Below the pieces are notes generated by a model, which was given only the letters and a program-made list of their open reading frames with translations, made no database searches and was not told where the DNA came from. A DNA stretch of 64,000 bases, taken from NCBI RefSeq assembly GCF_002355475.1, contig NZ_AP014862.1, forward strand, positions 2,356,001-2,420,000. The letters run 5' to 3'. This document shows, piece by piece, positions 44,869-54,295 of this stretch (the first letter of the stretch is position 1; the number at the start of each line of letters is the position of its first letter). The translations under genes and the position numbers were made by a program. The DNA comes from Pseudomonas furukawaii (lineage in GTDB: Bacteria > Pseudomonadota > Gammaproteobacteria > Pseudomonadales > Pseudomonadaceae).

Positions 44869-46151
44869 TAACGAAAGGCCAGATCGCGCAGGAACAAGGT
44901 GATTGGAGGGAACATGATGAGTAGTACCGACATCAGCAGCAAGATGAGGAAGAACGGCAAGCTGCCACGGATTACGTCGAAGTAGGGCCGTCGAAATATC
45001 GCTATAGCGGTGAAGATGTCGCAGCCGAAAGGCGGTGTGGCCGAGCCGATGGCCGCCTGCAAGGTGATGATGGTGCCAACCAGCACCGGATCAAGGCCGG
45101 ACATGCGCACCGCCGGGGCGAAGATCGGCACGAGGATCAGCATTACCACAATCGGGTCGACGAACATGCAACCGATAAAGAAGGCGATCGAAATGATGAT
45201 CAGCAGTTCGGTCGGCGAAGCCTGCATCAAACCAATACCGCTGAGGATCTGCTGGGGGATCTGAGCGAAGGATATCACCCAAGAGAAGGCCGAGCCGGCG
45301 GCCACCAGGATAAACACCACGGCGGTGATCAGCCCGGTGGACATTGCAATGCTCGACAGATCACTGAGCTTGACCCGGCGAAAAATCAACACCTCCAGAA
45401 TCAGCGCGTAGAGCACTGACACCGCAGCTGCCTCGGTAGGGCTGAAGACCCCGGTGTAGATGCCACCGATGGTCATCACTGGCAGCAGCAGTGGCAGGAA
45501 GGCACGACGGCATGTGCGCAGCCGCTCATGCCAGCTAAATTTCTCGCTGCGGGGAATGCCTGCCAGCCGCGCGTAGAAGTAGCAGTAACCAGCCAGCAGC
45601 ACCATCAGCAGTAAGCCAGGGCCAATACCGGCGATGAACAGTTCGGCCACCGATGTGCCCGAGACCACGCCGTAGATGATCATGCCGATGCTCGGCGGAA
45701 TCAGCAGGGCGATATCCGAGGCGTTGATGATTAGTGCCATGGCGAAGCTGTCCTTGTACCCCTGTTGCAGCATCTTCGGCCGCATGATGCTGCCCACCCC
45801 GACCACGGTCGCCTGGGTCGAGCCGGACAAGGCACCGAACATCGCGCAGCTCAGAGCGGTAGTGACTGCCATGCCGCCCCGCACGTGGCCGACGAAAGCC
45901 ATGGCGACATCCAGCAGTCTATTGGCCGTGGCCCCGCGAGTAATGATGTCGGCGGCAAGGATGAACATCGGTACTGCCACCAGGGCTGACGGACGGATGC
46001 CGGCGATCATCTGCTGGATTAGGAACTCCGGCCCCATGTTGAAGAAAAACAGGAAGCCGGCCGCTGCGGCCGCCAACAGGGTTGTCATCATGGGGAAGCC
46101 CGCCAGCAGCAGGACCAGCATGATCAGCAGAAGAGCAGTAGTCATATCCAT
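44868..46151 (-). CDS. uehC: TRAP transporter large permease, ectoine type
   Basis: DctM-type permease of 427 residues with about 12 membrane segments and typical motifs (GFPMMTTLLAAAAAGFLFF, ALSGSTQATVVGVGSIM, NASDIALLIPPSIGMIIYG, SATPPFGCDIF). It forms the channel of the ectoine/hydroxyectoine importer with UehA and UehB. The stop codon TAG is made from the TA target and the first base of the IS5-type element, so the original C-terminus may have been slightly longer. Start Met at 46151, 11 bases after uehB. Confidence 0.88.
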   Translation of the reverse strand: MDMTTALLLIMLVLLLAGFPMMTTLLAAAAAGFLFFFNMGPEFLIQQMIAGIRPSALVAVPMFILAADIITRGATANRLLDVAMAFVGHVRGGMAVTTALSCAMFGALSGSTQATVVGVGSIMRPKMLQQGYKDSFAMALIINASDIALLIPPSIGMIIYGVVSGTSVAELFIAGIGPGLLLMVLLAGYCYFYARLAGIPRSEKFSWHERLRTCRRAFLPLLLPVMTIGGIYTGVFSPTEAAAVSVLYALILEVLIFRRVKLSDLSSIAMSTGLITAVVFILVAAGSAFSWVISFAQIPQQILSGIGLMQASPTELLIIISIAFFIGCMFVDPIVVMLILVPIFAPAVRMSGLDPVLVGTIITLQAAIGSATPPFGCDIFTAIAIFRRPYFDVIRGSLPFFLILLLMSVLLIMFPPITLFLRDLAFR

Positions 46152-46162
46152 GCTGTGCGTAC

Positions 46163-46699
46163 TCAGGCTTGCGGGGGGAGGGGGGCGTCGACATGCCGCG
46201 GCGGTGCTTCGCGGCAGCCGAGCAGTACCAGCAACTGAATGAAGGCGTGGCGCAGGAACTGCAGGCCACTCATACCCAAGCCCAGTGGAATGACCAGGTA
46301 GATGTAATGCAGTGGCAACTGTAACGCCGATGAGGCGCGGCCAACGCGCGCGGCTGATTGCACGTAGCCAATGGATGCCCAGGTCAGCCACATCAGCAGG
46401 GCGGCGGTAAGCAGATTGATCAGCAGGAGGCTGGCGGCGGCTGGCTTGCCAGTCAACTGCTCGACGAAGGCGCTCATGCTGATGTGGCGGTTGTGCCGCG
46501 CGGCATAGCTGCAACCGGTGAAGGTGACGAAGATGATCAGGAACTGATTGAGTTCCTCGGAGAAGTACAGGCTCTGGTTGAACAAGTAACGGCCAAATAC
46601 ATTGCCGACCGAGTTCAGCGCCATCAGCAAGATCGCGCTGGCGAGGATAAACGCCTCGAGCTTTTCCAGCAGCCAGTCCAGTTTATGTAGCCAAGCCAT
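46163..46699 (-). CDS. uehB: TRAP transporter small permease, ectoine type
   Basis: DctQ-type protein of 178 residues with four membrane helices and the family's GRYLFNQSLYFSEELNQFLIIFVTFTGCSYAARHNRHI. The ATG at 46699 follows GGAGGTGGCA. It pairs with uehC directly downstream; the binding protein uehA is on the other strand 4 kb away, an unusual split. Confidence 0.87.
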   Translation of the reverse strand: MAWLHKLDWLLEKLEAFILASAILLMALNSVGNVFGRYLFNQSLYFSEELNQFLIIFVTFTGCSYAARHNRHISMSAFVEQLTGKPAAASLLLINLLTAALLMWLTWASIGYVQSAARVGRASSALQLPLHYIYLVIPLGLGMSGLQFLRHAFIQLLVLLGCREAPPRHVDAPLPPQA

Positions 46700-46756
46700 T
46701 GCCACCTCCAGCCTGCTGCCATGGCGACAGGCATTTTTTTTGTTGTGGAGGCCAGA

Positions 46757-46806
46757 CAGTACATCTGTGAAAAAACCATGTCAATTCAATATTTGAATCA
46801 GTACAT
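46757..46806. promoter_or_regulatory. Two CAGTACAT sites upstream of uehBC
   Basis: CAGTACAT at 46757-46764 (CAGTACATCTGTG) and 46799-46806 (CAGTACATATGTG), 42 bases apart, in the AT-rich segment before uehB. Matching sites sit in the enuR-eutD intergenic region, suggesting EnuR operators. Confidence 0.55.
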
Positions 46807-46847
46807 ATGTGCTATTTCATGTGGCGTGAACTGCTTTGTGCGTCATT

Positions 46848-48248
46848 TCAGAACACGAAGTGCATGGGGGGGGGTATCTCCTCCATCAGACCATTCAGCG
46901 TGGCCAGTCCAGCCTGCACGCGCGAGCGGCTCTGTTCGGCCCCCAGGCTGATGCGCACGAATGGGTTGTTGCGATCGGCGGTGGCCAGGAACGGCTCCGC
47001 CGGAAAGATCATCACGCCTTCCTGGCGTGCCCGGCGGACGAACTTTTCCGGTTGCCAATGCGCCGGCAGTTCGGCCCATATATGCATGCCGTTAGGATGG
47101 GCCTTGTAGCGACAGGCGGTGAGCAGTCCGCAGGCCATCTGCTGGCGTGCCGCAAACTCCTGCTGCTGAAAGGTAATCATGCGGTCGAGGGTGCCATCCT
47201 GCATCCACCAGCCGGCGATCTCGAAGGGCATCAGGGTGGCCATCCAAGTAGTACTGCGAAGTCGGCCTATGGCTTGCTGCACTAGGTGTGGCGGGGTGAT
47301 CAGATAGCCGGCGCGCATGCCAGGCAAGGTCACCTTGGTCAGGCTGGTGGCGTAGAAGCTGCGCTCCGGAATAAGCGCCGACAGTGGCGGGCTGCGGTCC
47401 GGTTGCAGTGCGCCGTAAACGTCGTCCTCCACCACCGTCAAGTCGTAGCGCCGGGCCAGCTCGGCGATCGCCTGACGTCGTTCCAGGCTCATGGTGTTGT
47501 TGTTGGGGTTGTTCATGGTCGGGGTGCAGAACAGCACCCGCGCGCTCCCCTGTCGGCAGGCGGTTTCCAGCGCTTCGGGCAGAATGCCTTGGTCGTCTGT
47601 GGCCAGGCCTTTGAGATTGAAGTGCAGGGTTTGCGCCAAGGCCAGTAGCAGCATGCCCGTCTCGTGTTCGCAGAGTACCGTGTCACCTGGCTTGAGTATC
47701 GTCGTCATGGCAATAGTCAGGGCGTGCGCGGTGCCATTGCAGAACAACATGTGATCGGGGTTGGCCGGCATTCTCTGCTGGGCCAGCCAGGTGCAGACCA
47801 CGTCACGGTGCAGGGTCAGGCCTTGGGTCGGGTGGAAGGACGTTATGAAATCATCGCGGCCCTCGCGGGACAGGCGTTCGAGGCCCTCGCGGTAGAGCTT
47901 GACATGGCGGGCCGTGCATACCGGATGGGCGGTGGACAGGTCGATGCCCCGGCTGGGGTCATCGTGTTCGTCGGTGGACAGGTAGTCCGATTCGTGGCTG
48001 ACGTGGCGGCTGCGCACGAAGGTGCCGCTGCCCACCTGGGCGTAGACGACGCCCTGCTTTTCGGCATGTGCGTAGGCATTGCTTACCGTCTGCACGCTAA
48101 CCCCCAGGACCTCGGCCAGCTCTCGGTGGGTCGGCAGCTTGCTGCCGGGCTGCAATGCGCCAGCATTTATCGCTTCACTGAGGGCGTTGCCGATAGCCAG
48201 GTATTTGGGCTGGCCAGAGCGGATGAAGGGCTTCAGGTCTATTGTCAT
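46848..48248 (-). CDS. enuR: EnuR: MocR/GntR-type PLP-dependent regulator of ectoine catabolism
   Basis: Regulator of 466 residues: N-terminal GntR winged helix (about 10-75, LPTHRELAEVLGVSVQTVSNAYAH, QVGSGTFV) joined to a class I aminotransferase-like domain with the PLP lysine in FYATSLTKVTLPGMRAGYL. EnuR proteins repress ectoine-use genes and are relieved by N-acetyl-diaminobutyrate or diaminobutyrate that reacts with PLP. It sits between uehBC and the divergent catabolic genes, as in many bacteria. Confidence 0.92.
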   Translation of the reverse strand: MTIDLKPFIRSGQPKYLAIGNALSEAINAGALQPGSKLPTHRELAEVLGVSVQTVSNAYAHAEKQGVVYAQVGSGTFVRSRHVSHESDYLSTDEHDDPSRGIDLSTAHPVCTARHVKLYREGLERLSREGRDDFITSFHPTQGLTLHRDVVCTWLAQQRMPANPDHMLFCNGTAHALTIAMTTILKPGDTVLCEHETGMLLLALAQTLHFNLKGLATDDQGILPEALETACRQGSARVLFCTPTMNNPNNNTMSLERRQAIAELARRYDLTVVEDDVYGALQPDRSPPLSALIPERSFYATSLTKVTLPGMRAGYLITPPHLVQQAIGRLRSTTWMATLMPFEIAGWWMQDGTLDRMITFQQQEFAARQQMACGLLTACRYKAHPNGMHIWAELPAHWQPEKFVRRARQEGVMIFPAEPFLATADRNNPFVRISLGAEQSRSRVQAGLATLNGLMEEIPPPMHFVF

Positions 48249-48273
48249 AGTTCAATAAAGTCCTTGACGAAAA

Positions 48274-48350
48274 GTGTACTGATAATAAATATGTGATCCA
48301 TGCAGATTGACCTGCATTTGATGTGGTCACTCTAGCAGGTTTCAGTACAT
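48274..48350. promoter_or_regulatory. EnuR-type sites in the enuR-eutD intergenic region
   Basis: CAGTACAT at 48343-48350 and a near-match in inverse orientation (GTGTACTG, 48274-48281), within the 177-base divergent promoter region. Same words as before uehB. Probably operators for autoregulation and for the eut operon. Confidence 0.5.
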
Positions 48351-48425
48351 TGCATAACCGCCCGGCTGGTGCGGGCGGTTGGATAGAGACCTGAACGCCA
48401 TCGCGTTCATTTTCGAGATGCTGTC

Positions 48426-49613
48426 ATGAGTGAAATCGCTTTGAATTTCAGCCGTGAAGAGTATGCCCAGCGTTTGACCAAGGTGCGTGCCGCCATGGCT
48501 GAGCGGGGGGTCACGACACTGATCGTGCATGATCCATCCAACATGGCCTGGCTTACCGGTTATGACGGCTGGTCTTTCTACACTCCGCAATGCGTGGTGA
48601 TTGGCCAGCACGGCAACCCGTTATGGTACGGCCGTGGCATCGATGCCAATGGCGCGCGTCGCACCGTCTACATGCCGGAGGAGGATATCGCCTCCTACAG
48701 CGACCGCTACGTGATGAACCCACCGCATCACGCCCTCGACTACCTGTGCCAGGAAATACTGTCGGCACGAGGCTGGACCAGCGGCACGATTGGCGTGGAG
48801 ATGGACAACTACTACTACAGCGCTACTTCGCACCAGGCGCTGCAGCGTGGTCTGCCGCAGGCACAGTTGGTCGATGCCACTGGCTTGGTCAACTGGTGTC
48901 GAGCGGTCAAGTCGCCGCTGGAAATCGAGTACATGCGTGTGGCCGCGCGCATCGTCGAGAACATGCATCGGGCGATCATCGAAATGGTCGAACCGGGTCT
49001 GCCGAAGAACGTGCTGGTAGGTGAAATCTATCGGGTTGCCTGTGTCGGTCACGAGGGTAAGTTCGGCGACTACCCAGCTATCGTGCCCATGTTGCCCTCG
49101 GGCAAGGACGCTTCGGCGCCGCACCTGACCTGGGATGATCGCCCGTTCAAGAAGGGGGAAGGTACCTTCTTCGAGATTGCCGGCTGCCACAAACGCTACC
49201 ACTGCCCGCTGTCGCGCACTCTTTACTTGGGCGAACCGTCAGCCGCTTTTCGCAAGGCCGAGGAGGCGATCAACGCTGGCCTGGAGGCGGGTCTGGCGGT
49301 CGCCAAACCGGGCAATACCTGCGGTGACATCGCCAGAGAGCTGAACAGCACCCTGCGTCGTTACGGTTACGATCGCGGAGATAACCGTTGCGGATATCCA
49401 ATCGGTCTCAGTTATCCGCCGGATTGGGGCGAGCGCACCATGAGCCTGCGTGAGAGCGACACCACGGTGCTGCAACCTGGCATGACCTTCCACTTTATGC
49501 CGGGCCTTTGGCTGGATGATTGGGGCCTGGAGACCACCGAGAGCATCCTGATTACCGAGAGCGGGGTGGAAACCCTTTGCGACTTCCCGCGACAGTTATT
49601 CGTGAAGGCCTGA
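48426..49613 (+). CDS. doeA: Ectoine hydrolase
   Basis: M24-fold hydrolase of 395 residues (also called EutD) that opens the ectoine ring to N-acetyl-diaminobutyrate; hydroxyectoine is also a substrate in some bacteria. Creatinase-like N-terminal domain and C-terminal pita-bread domain (GTFFEIAGCHKRYHCPLSRTLYLG, GYPIGLSYPPDWGERTM). It is first in the plus-strand operon and ends one base before doeB. Confidence 0.92.
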   Translation: MSEIALNFSREEYAQRLTKVRAAMAERGVTTLIVHDPSNMAWLTGYDGWSFYTPQCVVIGQHGNPLWYGRGIDANGARRTVYMPEEDIASYSDRYVMNPPHHALDYLCQEILSARGWTSGTIGVEMDNYYYSATSHQALQRGLPQAQLVDATGLVNWCRAVKSPLEIEYMRVAARIVENMHRAIIEMVEPGLPKNVLVGEIYRVACVGHEGKFGDYPAIVPMLPSGKDASAPHLTWDDRPFKKGEGTFFEIAGCHKRYHCPLSRTLYLGEPSAAFRKAEEAINAGLEAGLAVAKPGNTCGDIARELNSTLRRYGYDRGDNRCGYPIGLSYPPDWGERTMSLRESDTTVLQPGMTFHFMPGLWLDDWGLETTESILITESGVETLCDFPRQLFVKA

Positions 49614-49614
49614 G

Positions 49615-50688
49615 ATGAGTAGCGCAACCATGAATATTTCATCCGAAGCGGAACTGCAGGCAGACACGCGGTCGAGTGTTGCCGAGGGTCATGCCACCAC
49701 CCTCAGTGCCACGGTCGATTTCGAGCGAGACGGTGTGCAGCACGGCTTCCTCAAGCTGCCGTACTCCCATGACCAGTCGGCCTGGGGCTGCATCATGATC
49801 CCTATCAGCGTGGTGAAGAACGGCGTGGGTCCTACCGCGCTGCTCACCGGCGGCAACCACGGCGACGAATACGAGGGCATCACCGCGTTGCTCAAGCTGG
49901 CTGGAGAGCTGCGGGCAGAGGACGTCCAGGGGCGGGTGATCATCGTCCCGGCGATGAACTACCCCGCCGTGCAGAACGGCAGCCGTACTTCGCCGATCGA
50001 CAAAGGCAACATGAACCGCTCTTTCCCCGGCAACCCTACAGGGAGCATGACCGAGCGTATCGCCGATTACTTTCAGCGGCACCTGATTCCGTTGTGTGAC
50101 TATGCCTTGGATATACATTCCGGTGGCAAGACCCTGGACATCCTGCCGTTCGCCGCAGCCCACCGACTACCGGACGCACAGCAGGAGGCCAAGTGCATCG
50201 AGGGTGCACGCCTGTTCGGTACCGCCGCCAGCATGATCCTCTTCGAGCTGGATGCAGCTTCGTTGTACGACACGGCGGTGGAGTCCCAGGGCAAGGTGTT
50301 CGTCACCACCGAACTGCGTGGCGGCGGCACCAGTACCCCCGAAACCATGGCCCTGGCCGATCGTGGTGTGCGCAACTTCCTAAAGTTTGCCGGGATTCTC
50401 GCTGGCGAGTTGGAGCTTGCCGACGAGCCGCGGCTGCAACTGGATATGCCCGATGCCAGTTGCTACGTGCAGAGCACCCATCGCGGCATTCTCGAACTCA
50501 CCCGTAGCCTGGGCGATCGCCTCAAGCGAGGCGACCTCGTTGCGCGGGTACATGCGTTCGAGCGCACCGGCACGCCGGCTGTGGAATATCGTGCGGAACG
50601 GGATGGGCTCCTGGTTGCCCGGCGTTTTCCTGCACTGGTGGACATCGGCGACACCCTGGCAGTAATCGCCGACATCGTCGAAAGCTAG
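49615..50688 (+). CDS. doeB: N-acetyl-diaminobutyrate deacetylase
   Basis: Zinc enzyme of 357 residues (EutE) in the succinylglutamate desuccinylase/aspartoacylase family. The zinc ligands are in TGGNHGDEYEGI (His, Glu) and LDIHSGGKTLD (His). It removes the acetyl group to give L-2,4-diaminobutyrate. Immediately downstream of doeA. Confidence 0.92.
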   Translation: MSSATMNISSEAELQADTRSSVAEGHATTLSATVDFERDGVQHGFLKLPYSHDQSAWGCIMIPISVVKNGVGPTALLTGGNHGDEYEGITALLKLAGELRAEDVQGRVIIVPAMNYPAVQNGSRTSPIDKGNMNRSFPGNPTGSMTERIADYFQRHLIPLCDYALDIHSGGKTLDILPFAAAHRLPDAQQEAKCIEGARLFGTAASMILFELDAASLYDTAVESQGKVFVTTELRGGGTSTPETMALADRGVRNFLKFAGILAGELELADEPRLQLDMPDASCYVQSTHRGILELTRSLGDRLKRGDLVARVHAFERTGTPAVEYRAERDGLLVARRFPALVDIGDTLAVIADIVES

Positions 50689-50744
50689 AAGCCGGCAGGT
50701 CCGGTCGCAACCAAATGACAATAACAGCAAGCGGAGACCTCACC

Positions 50745-51779
50745 ATGAGCACCCTAAGCACACTGAAGAAAATGGTCCTGACCGCAGCGATGGGGCTGAC
50801 CCTGATTGGCCACGCGAGCCTGGCGGCTGCAGAGGAATGGAAATTTGCCCTTGAGGAAGTCAGCGGCAGCGTGCAGGACGCGTACGCCCAGAAATTCAAG
50901 CAACTGATCGAGGAAAAGAGCGGTGGCAAGATCAGCGTTACTGTCTATCCATACGGTGCGCTGGGCGAGTCGGAAGATCTCACCGAACTTGTGGCTAACG
51001 GTGTCCTGCAGTTCACCCATGGCTCGACCGGCATTCTTGGCTCCACCGCTCCAGGTATGCAGGTGTTCTCGGTGCCCTACCTGTTATCCCAGGACAATGC
51101 GGTGAACCTCAAGCTGCTGACCGAGAGCCCAACAATCTACGGGCCTGTTGCCGACAAGCTGAAGACCCGCAACCTGCGTTTGCTGAGCATGTACCCGGAA
51201 GGCGATATGGTCTGGACCACCAACAAGGTGGTGCGCAAACCGGCCGATTTCGCCAACGTGAAGATGCGGGTTATGGCCTCACCGATGCTGGTGGAGACCT
51301 ATAAGTCGTTCGGTGCTGTCCCCACTCCGCTGCCTTATTCCGAGGTTTATGGTGCTCTGCAGCTGAAGATGATCGATGGCCAGGAGAACCCGGTTTTCGC
51401 CATCGAGGAAATGAAGTTCTATGAGGTCAACGATGTCATGACCTGGTCGGGACACCAACAGTTCACGGTTGCCGTCCTGTCCAGCGAGTCCTGGTACCAG
51501 GGGCTGCCTGCGGAGCAGCGTGCACTTATCGACGAGACTGTGGAGGAGTTGGCGCCTTACATCTTCGAGACCCAGGCCAAGTACAACGATGAGCGCCTGG
51601 AAAAGATCAAACAGGCCAAACCGGGTATCCAACTGGTGCGTTTGACCGAAGACGAGCAGGCGGCTTTCCGCAAAGCCAGTCAACCTATGCGCGAGAAGCT
51701 GGTGCAACTGGCCGGCCCCGAAGCTGGCTCTGTGCTCAAGGCCTTGGAGCAGGAAATCATGGAGCTGGAAAAGCAGTAA
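50745..51779 (+). CDS. uehA: TRAP ectoine-binding periplasmic protein
   Basis: DctP-type binding protein of 344 residues with signal peptide (KMVLTAAMGLTLIGHASLAAA), then WKFALEEVSGSVQDAYAQKFK and NLRLLSMYPEGDMVWTTNK, consistent with the TeaA/UehA ectoine-binding group. The start at 50745 with GCGGAGACC upstream begins the signal peptide. It lies inside the catabolic operon rather than next to uehBC. Confidence 0.85.
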   Translation: MSTLSTLKKMVLTAAMGLTLIGHASLAAAEEWKFALEEVSGSVQDAYAQKFKQLIEEKSGGKISVTVYPYGALGESEDLTELVANGVLQFTHGSTGILGSTAPGMQVFSVPYLLSQDNAVNLKLLTESPTIYGPVADKLKTRNLRLLSMYPEGDMVWTTNKVVRKPADFANVKMRVMASPMLVETYKSFGAVPTPLPYSEVYGALQLKMIDGQENPVFAIEEMKFYEVNDVMTWSGHQQFTVAVLSSESWYQGLPAEQRALIDETVEELAPYIFETQAKYNDERLEKIKQAKPGIQLVRLTEDEQAAFRKASQPMREKLVQLAGPEAGSVLKALEQEIMELEKQ

Positions 51780-51973
51780 CCCCTGTTGCCGGCGGGCCAC
51801 TCCGCCGGATTTTTGCAGTGTTGCTCTGTTCGGGGCGGGCCAACGTTCTGGGCAGGCATGCAGGATGGGTTAGGCGCAACGAGAGTCATGCTGCAGATCG
51901 ATCCCAGCAACACTTATGCCGAGCAACCTCGCCCCTGTGGCGGGGTGCGGCCTTTTTCGCCGTGGAGCCGTTT

Positions 51974-52450
51974 ATGCGTCTGGACAGCTATGACCTGAAG
52001 ATTCTGCGCATCCTGCAGTGCAATGGGCGGATCACCAAGTCCAGCTTGGCCGAAGCCATCAACCTATCTATCAGCCCCTGCTGGGAGCGGGTCAAACGTC
52101 TGGAGGAGGCCGGAATCATTCGCGGCTACGGTGCCCAGCTGAATACCGAGATTCTGCTCAAATGTGCCTCGGTGATGGTCGAGATCAGCCTTAAACAGCA
52201 CAACCGTGAAGCCTTCCAGCGTTTTGAAAATGCCATGCAGGAATGTCCTGAAGTCACCGAGTGCTACGCCACTGGTGGTGGCATCGACTATATCGTCAAG
52301 GTCATGGCGCGCGACATCGACCAGTACCAGCGCCTTATCGACCGCTGGCTGATGACCGATTTGGGCATCGAGCGTTACTTCACTTACATCGTGACCAAGA
52401 CCATCAAACACAGTGAACCTCCGCTGATGCTAGACGGTGAAGAAGCCTAG
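51974..52450 (+). CDS. asnC: Lrp/AsnC family regulator
   Basis: Regulator of 158 residues (DoeX in Halomonas): winged helix (about 1-60, DLKILRILQCNGRITKSSLAEAINLSISPCWERVKRLEEAG) and RAM ligand domain (SVMVEISLKQHNREAFQRFENAM, VKVMARDIDQYQRL). The first Met at 51974 starts the family N-terminus MRLDSYDLKIL. An activator of ectoine genes in some organisms. Confidence 0.87.
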   Translation: MRLDSYDLKILRILQCNGRITKSSLAEAINLSISPCWERVKRLEEAGIIRGYGAQLNTEILLKCASVMVEISLKQHNREAFQRFENAMQECPEVTECYATGGGIDYIVKVMARDIDQYQRLIDRWLMTDLGIERYFTYIVTKTIKHSEPPLMLDGEEA

Positions 52451-52680
52451 CCGGAATTTCTGTAAGCCAACCTGTCCTCCTTGATGCTGCCGTTTTGTCC
52501 CTAGCCGGTGGTGCAGAAAAAAACATCAGCACGCCACCGGCAAAGAAAAAAAACAGCCCACCCGCACCCTTTGAAGAGAAAAAATCGCTGACTGGCAAAC
52601 CCTAAAGTGGAAGCCGTAAACACGCACCACGCCTTGCGCCGCGAACCCGCTGCGCAAAGCAAGTAGAGGGGATACCGTTC
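52451..52680. other. Leader region before ssd
   Basis: About 230 bases with an imperfect GCCGGTGG...CCACCGGC stem (52504-52540) and purine-rich runs. No gene. It may contain a separate promoter for ssd and the following genes. Confidence 0.35.
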
Positions 52681-54153
52681 ATGCACATGCTTAAAGATCC
52701 ACGCCTGGTTCGCCAGTTGGCCTACGTCAACGGTAAATGGATTGCCGGTCATGAGGGGCGCGATGAAGCGGTCATCGATCCAGCCAGCGAAGAAACAATC
52801 GGGCGCTGCACCCAGCTGGACGCGAGCCAGATAGAGCACGCCATCGATTCGGCGCAAGCCGCCTTGCCGGCCTGGCGCGTGCTGTCGGTGGACGCACGTG
52901 GCGTGATACTCGGTAGATGGCACGATCTGCTGTTGGAGAACAAAGAAGACCTGGCCAGGCTGATGACCCTCGAGCAGGGCAAGCCGCTGGATGAGGCCCG
53001 TGGCGAGATCGACTACGCCGCGTCCTTCATTCGCTGGTTCGCCGAGGAGGCGCGGCGTGCTTACGGCGAGACCATCCCCAGCCACATTCGCGACGCCCAA
53101 CTGGGCAGCGTACGCGAGCCGATCGGTGTTGCCGCGCTGATCACGCCGTGGAACTTTCCCTGCGCGATGATTACCCGCAAGGCCGCCGCGGCCCTTGCTG
53201 TGGGCTGCACTGTGCTGGTCAAACCGGCTGGCGAGACGCCGTTCTCCGCTTTGGCCCTGGCCGAGCTCGCGGAGCGTGCCGGCTTCCCCGCCGGAGTTTT
53301 CAACGTCATTACTGGCGAGCCGGAGATGGTCTCCCAGGTGCTCTGTGCCAGCGACAAGGTCAAGGCACTGTCCTTTACCGGCTCGACCCGGGTCGGTCGC
53401 CTGTTGCTGCAGCAGGCTGCGGCCACGGTGAAGAAGTGCTCGATGGAGCTGGGCGGCAACGCGCCCTTCATCGTCCTTCCAGACATGGATGTGGAGCAGG
53501 CTGCCCAGGCGGCGATCGACGCCAAGTTCCAGACCACTGGCCAGGACTGCCTTGCGGCCAATCGCATCTTCGTTCATCGCTCACTGTATGAGCCGTTTCT
53601 GGCGGCCTTCGCCCGGCGCATGGGCGAGCTGACAGTGGGCAACGGTCTGGTCCGCGGGGTCAATCAGGGGCCGCTGATCAACGCCAAGGCGGTGGCCAAG
53701 GCCCAGGAACTAGTAGACGACGCAGTGACCAAGGGCGCGCGCCTGCTAGTCGGCGACCAGAGCCAGGCGCCTGGCCGCAACTTTTTCATGCCGACCCTGC
53801 TGGCCGATGTGACCGCGGATATGCGTGTGTATCGGGAAGAAAACTTCGCCCCTGTAGCCGGCGTGATGGCCTGGGATGACCTGGAGCAACTGATCGCCCA
53901 GGCCAACGACACCGAATACGGTCTGGCTGCTTATGTCTACGGTCACGACATGCGACCGGTCTGGCGGCTGTTGCGCGGTCTCGAGTTCGGCATGGTCAGC
54001 GTCAACTCGGTGAAGATGACCGGCCCGCCCGTGCCGTTTGGTGGCGTCAAGCAGTCCGGCCTCGGCCGTGAGGGCTCACGCCATGGCCTCGATGAGTACA
54101 GCCAGATCAAGTACTACTGCCTGGGTGGTCTGCCCAGTGCAAGCGGCAGTTGA
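52681..54153 (+). CDS. doeC: Aldehyde dehydrogenase of ectoine pathway
   Basis: NAD(P)-dependent dehydrogenase of 490 residues (ssd in ectoine clusters), similar to succinate-semialdehyde dehydrogenase. The catalytic pair is present: Glu in MELGGNAPFIVL and Cys in GQDCLAANRI. It probably oxidises aspartate semialdehyde to aspartate. Paired with the transaminase downstream. Confidence 0.9.
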   Translation: MHMLKDPRLVRQLAYVNGKWIAGHEGRDEAVIDPASEETIGRCTQLDASQIEHAIDSAQAALPAWRVLSVDARGVILGRWHDLLLENKEDLARLMTLEQGKPLDEARGEIDYAASFIRWFAEEARRAYGETIPSHIRDAQLGSVREPIGVAALITPWNFPCAMITRKAAAALAVGCTVLVKPAGETPFSALALAELAERAGFPAGVFNVITGEPEMVSQVLCASDKVKALSFTGSTRVGRLLLQQAAATVKKCSMELGGNAPFIVLPDMDVEQAAQAAIDAKFQTTGQDCLAANRIFVHRSLYEPFLAAFARRMGELTVGNGLVRGVNQGPLINAKAVAKAQELVDDAVTKGARLLVGDQSQAPGRNFFMPTLLADVTADMRVYREENFAPVAGVMAWDDLEQLIAQANDTEYGLAAYVYGHDMRPVWRLLRGLEFGMVSVNSVKMTGPPVPFGGVKQSGLGREGSRHGLDEYSQIKYYCLGGLPSASGS

Positions 54154-54295
54154 GATCTGCGGCGGGCGTCATGCGCGATGCACCACCTGGCCAGCACTCG
54201 CTACGTTTCCAATAACTGAAAACTACTGAATACGCGGTCTTCGCCGGAAAACCGCAACGGCACCAACCACAAACGAATTCCATGAGGGCACTGCC

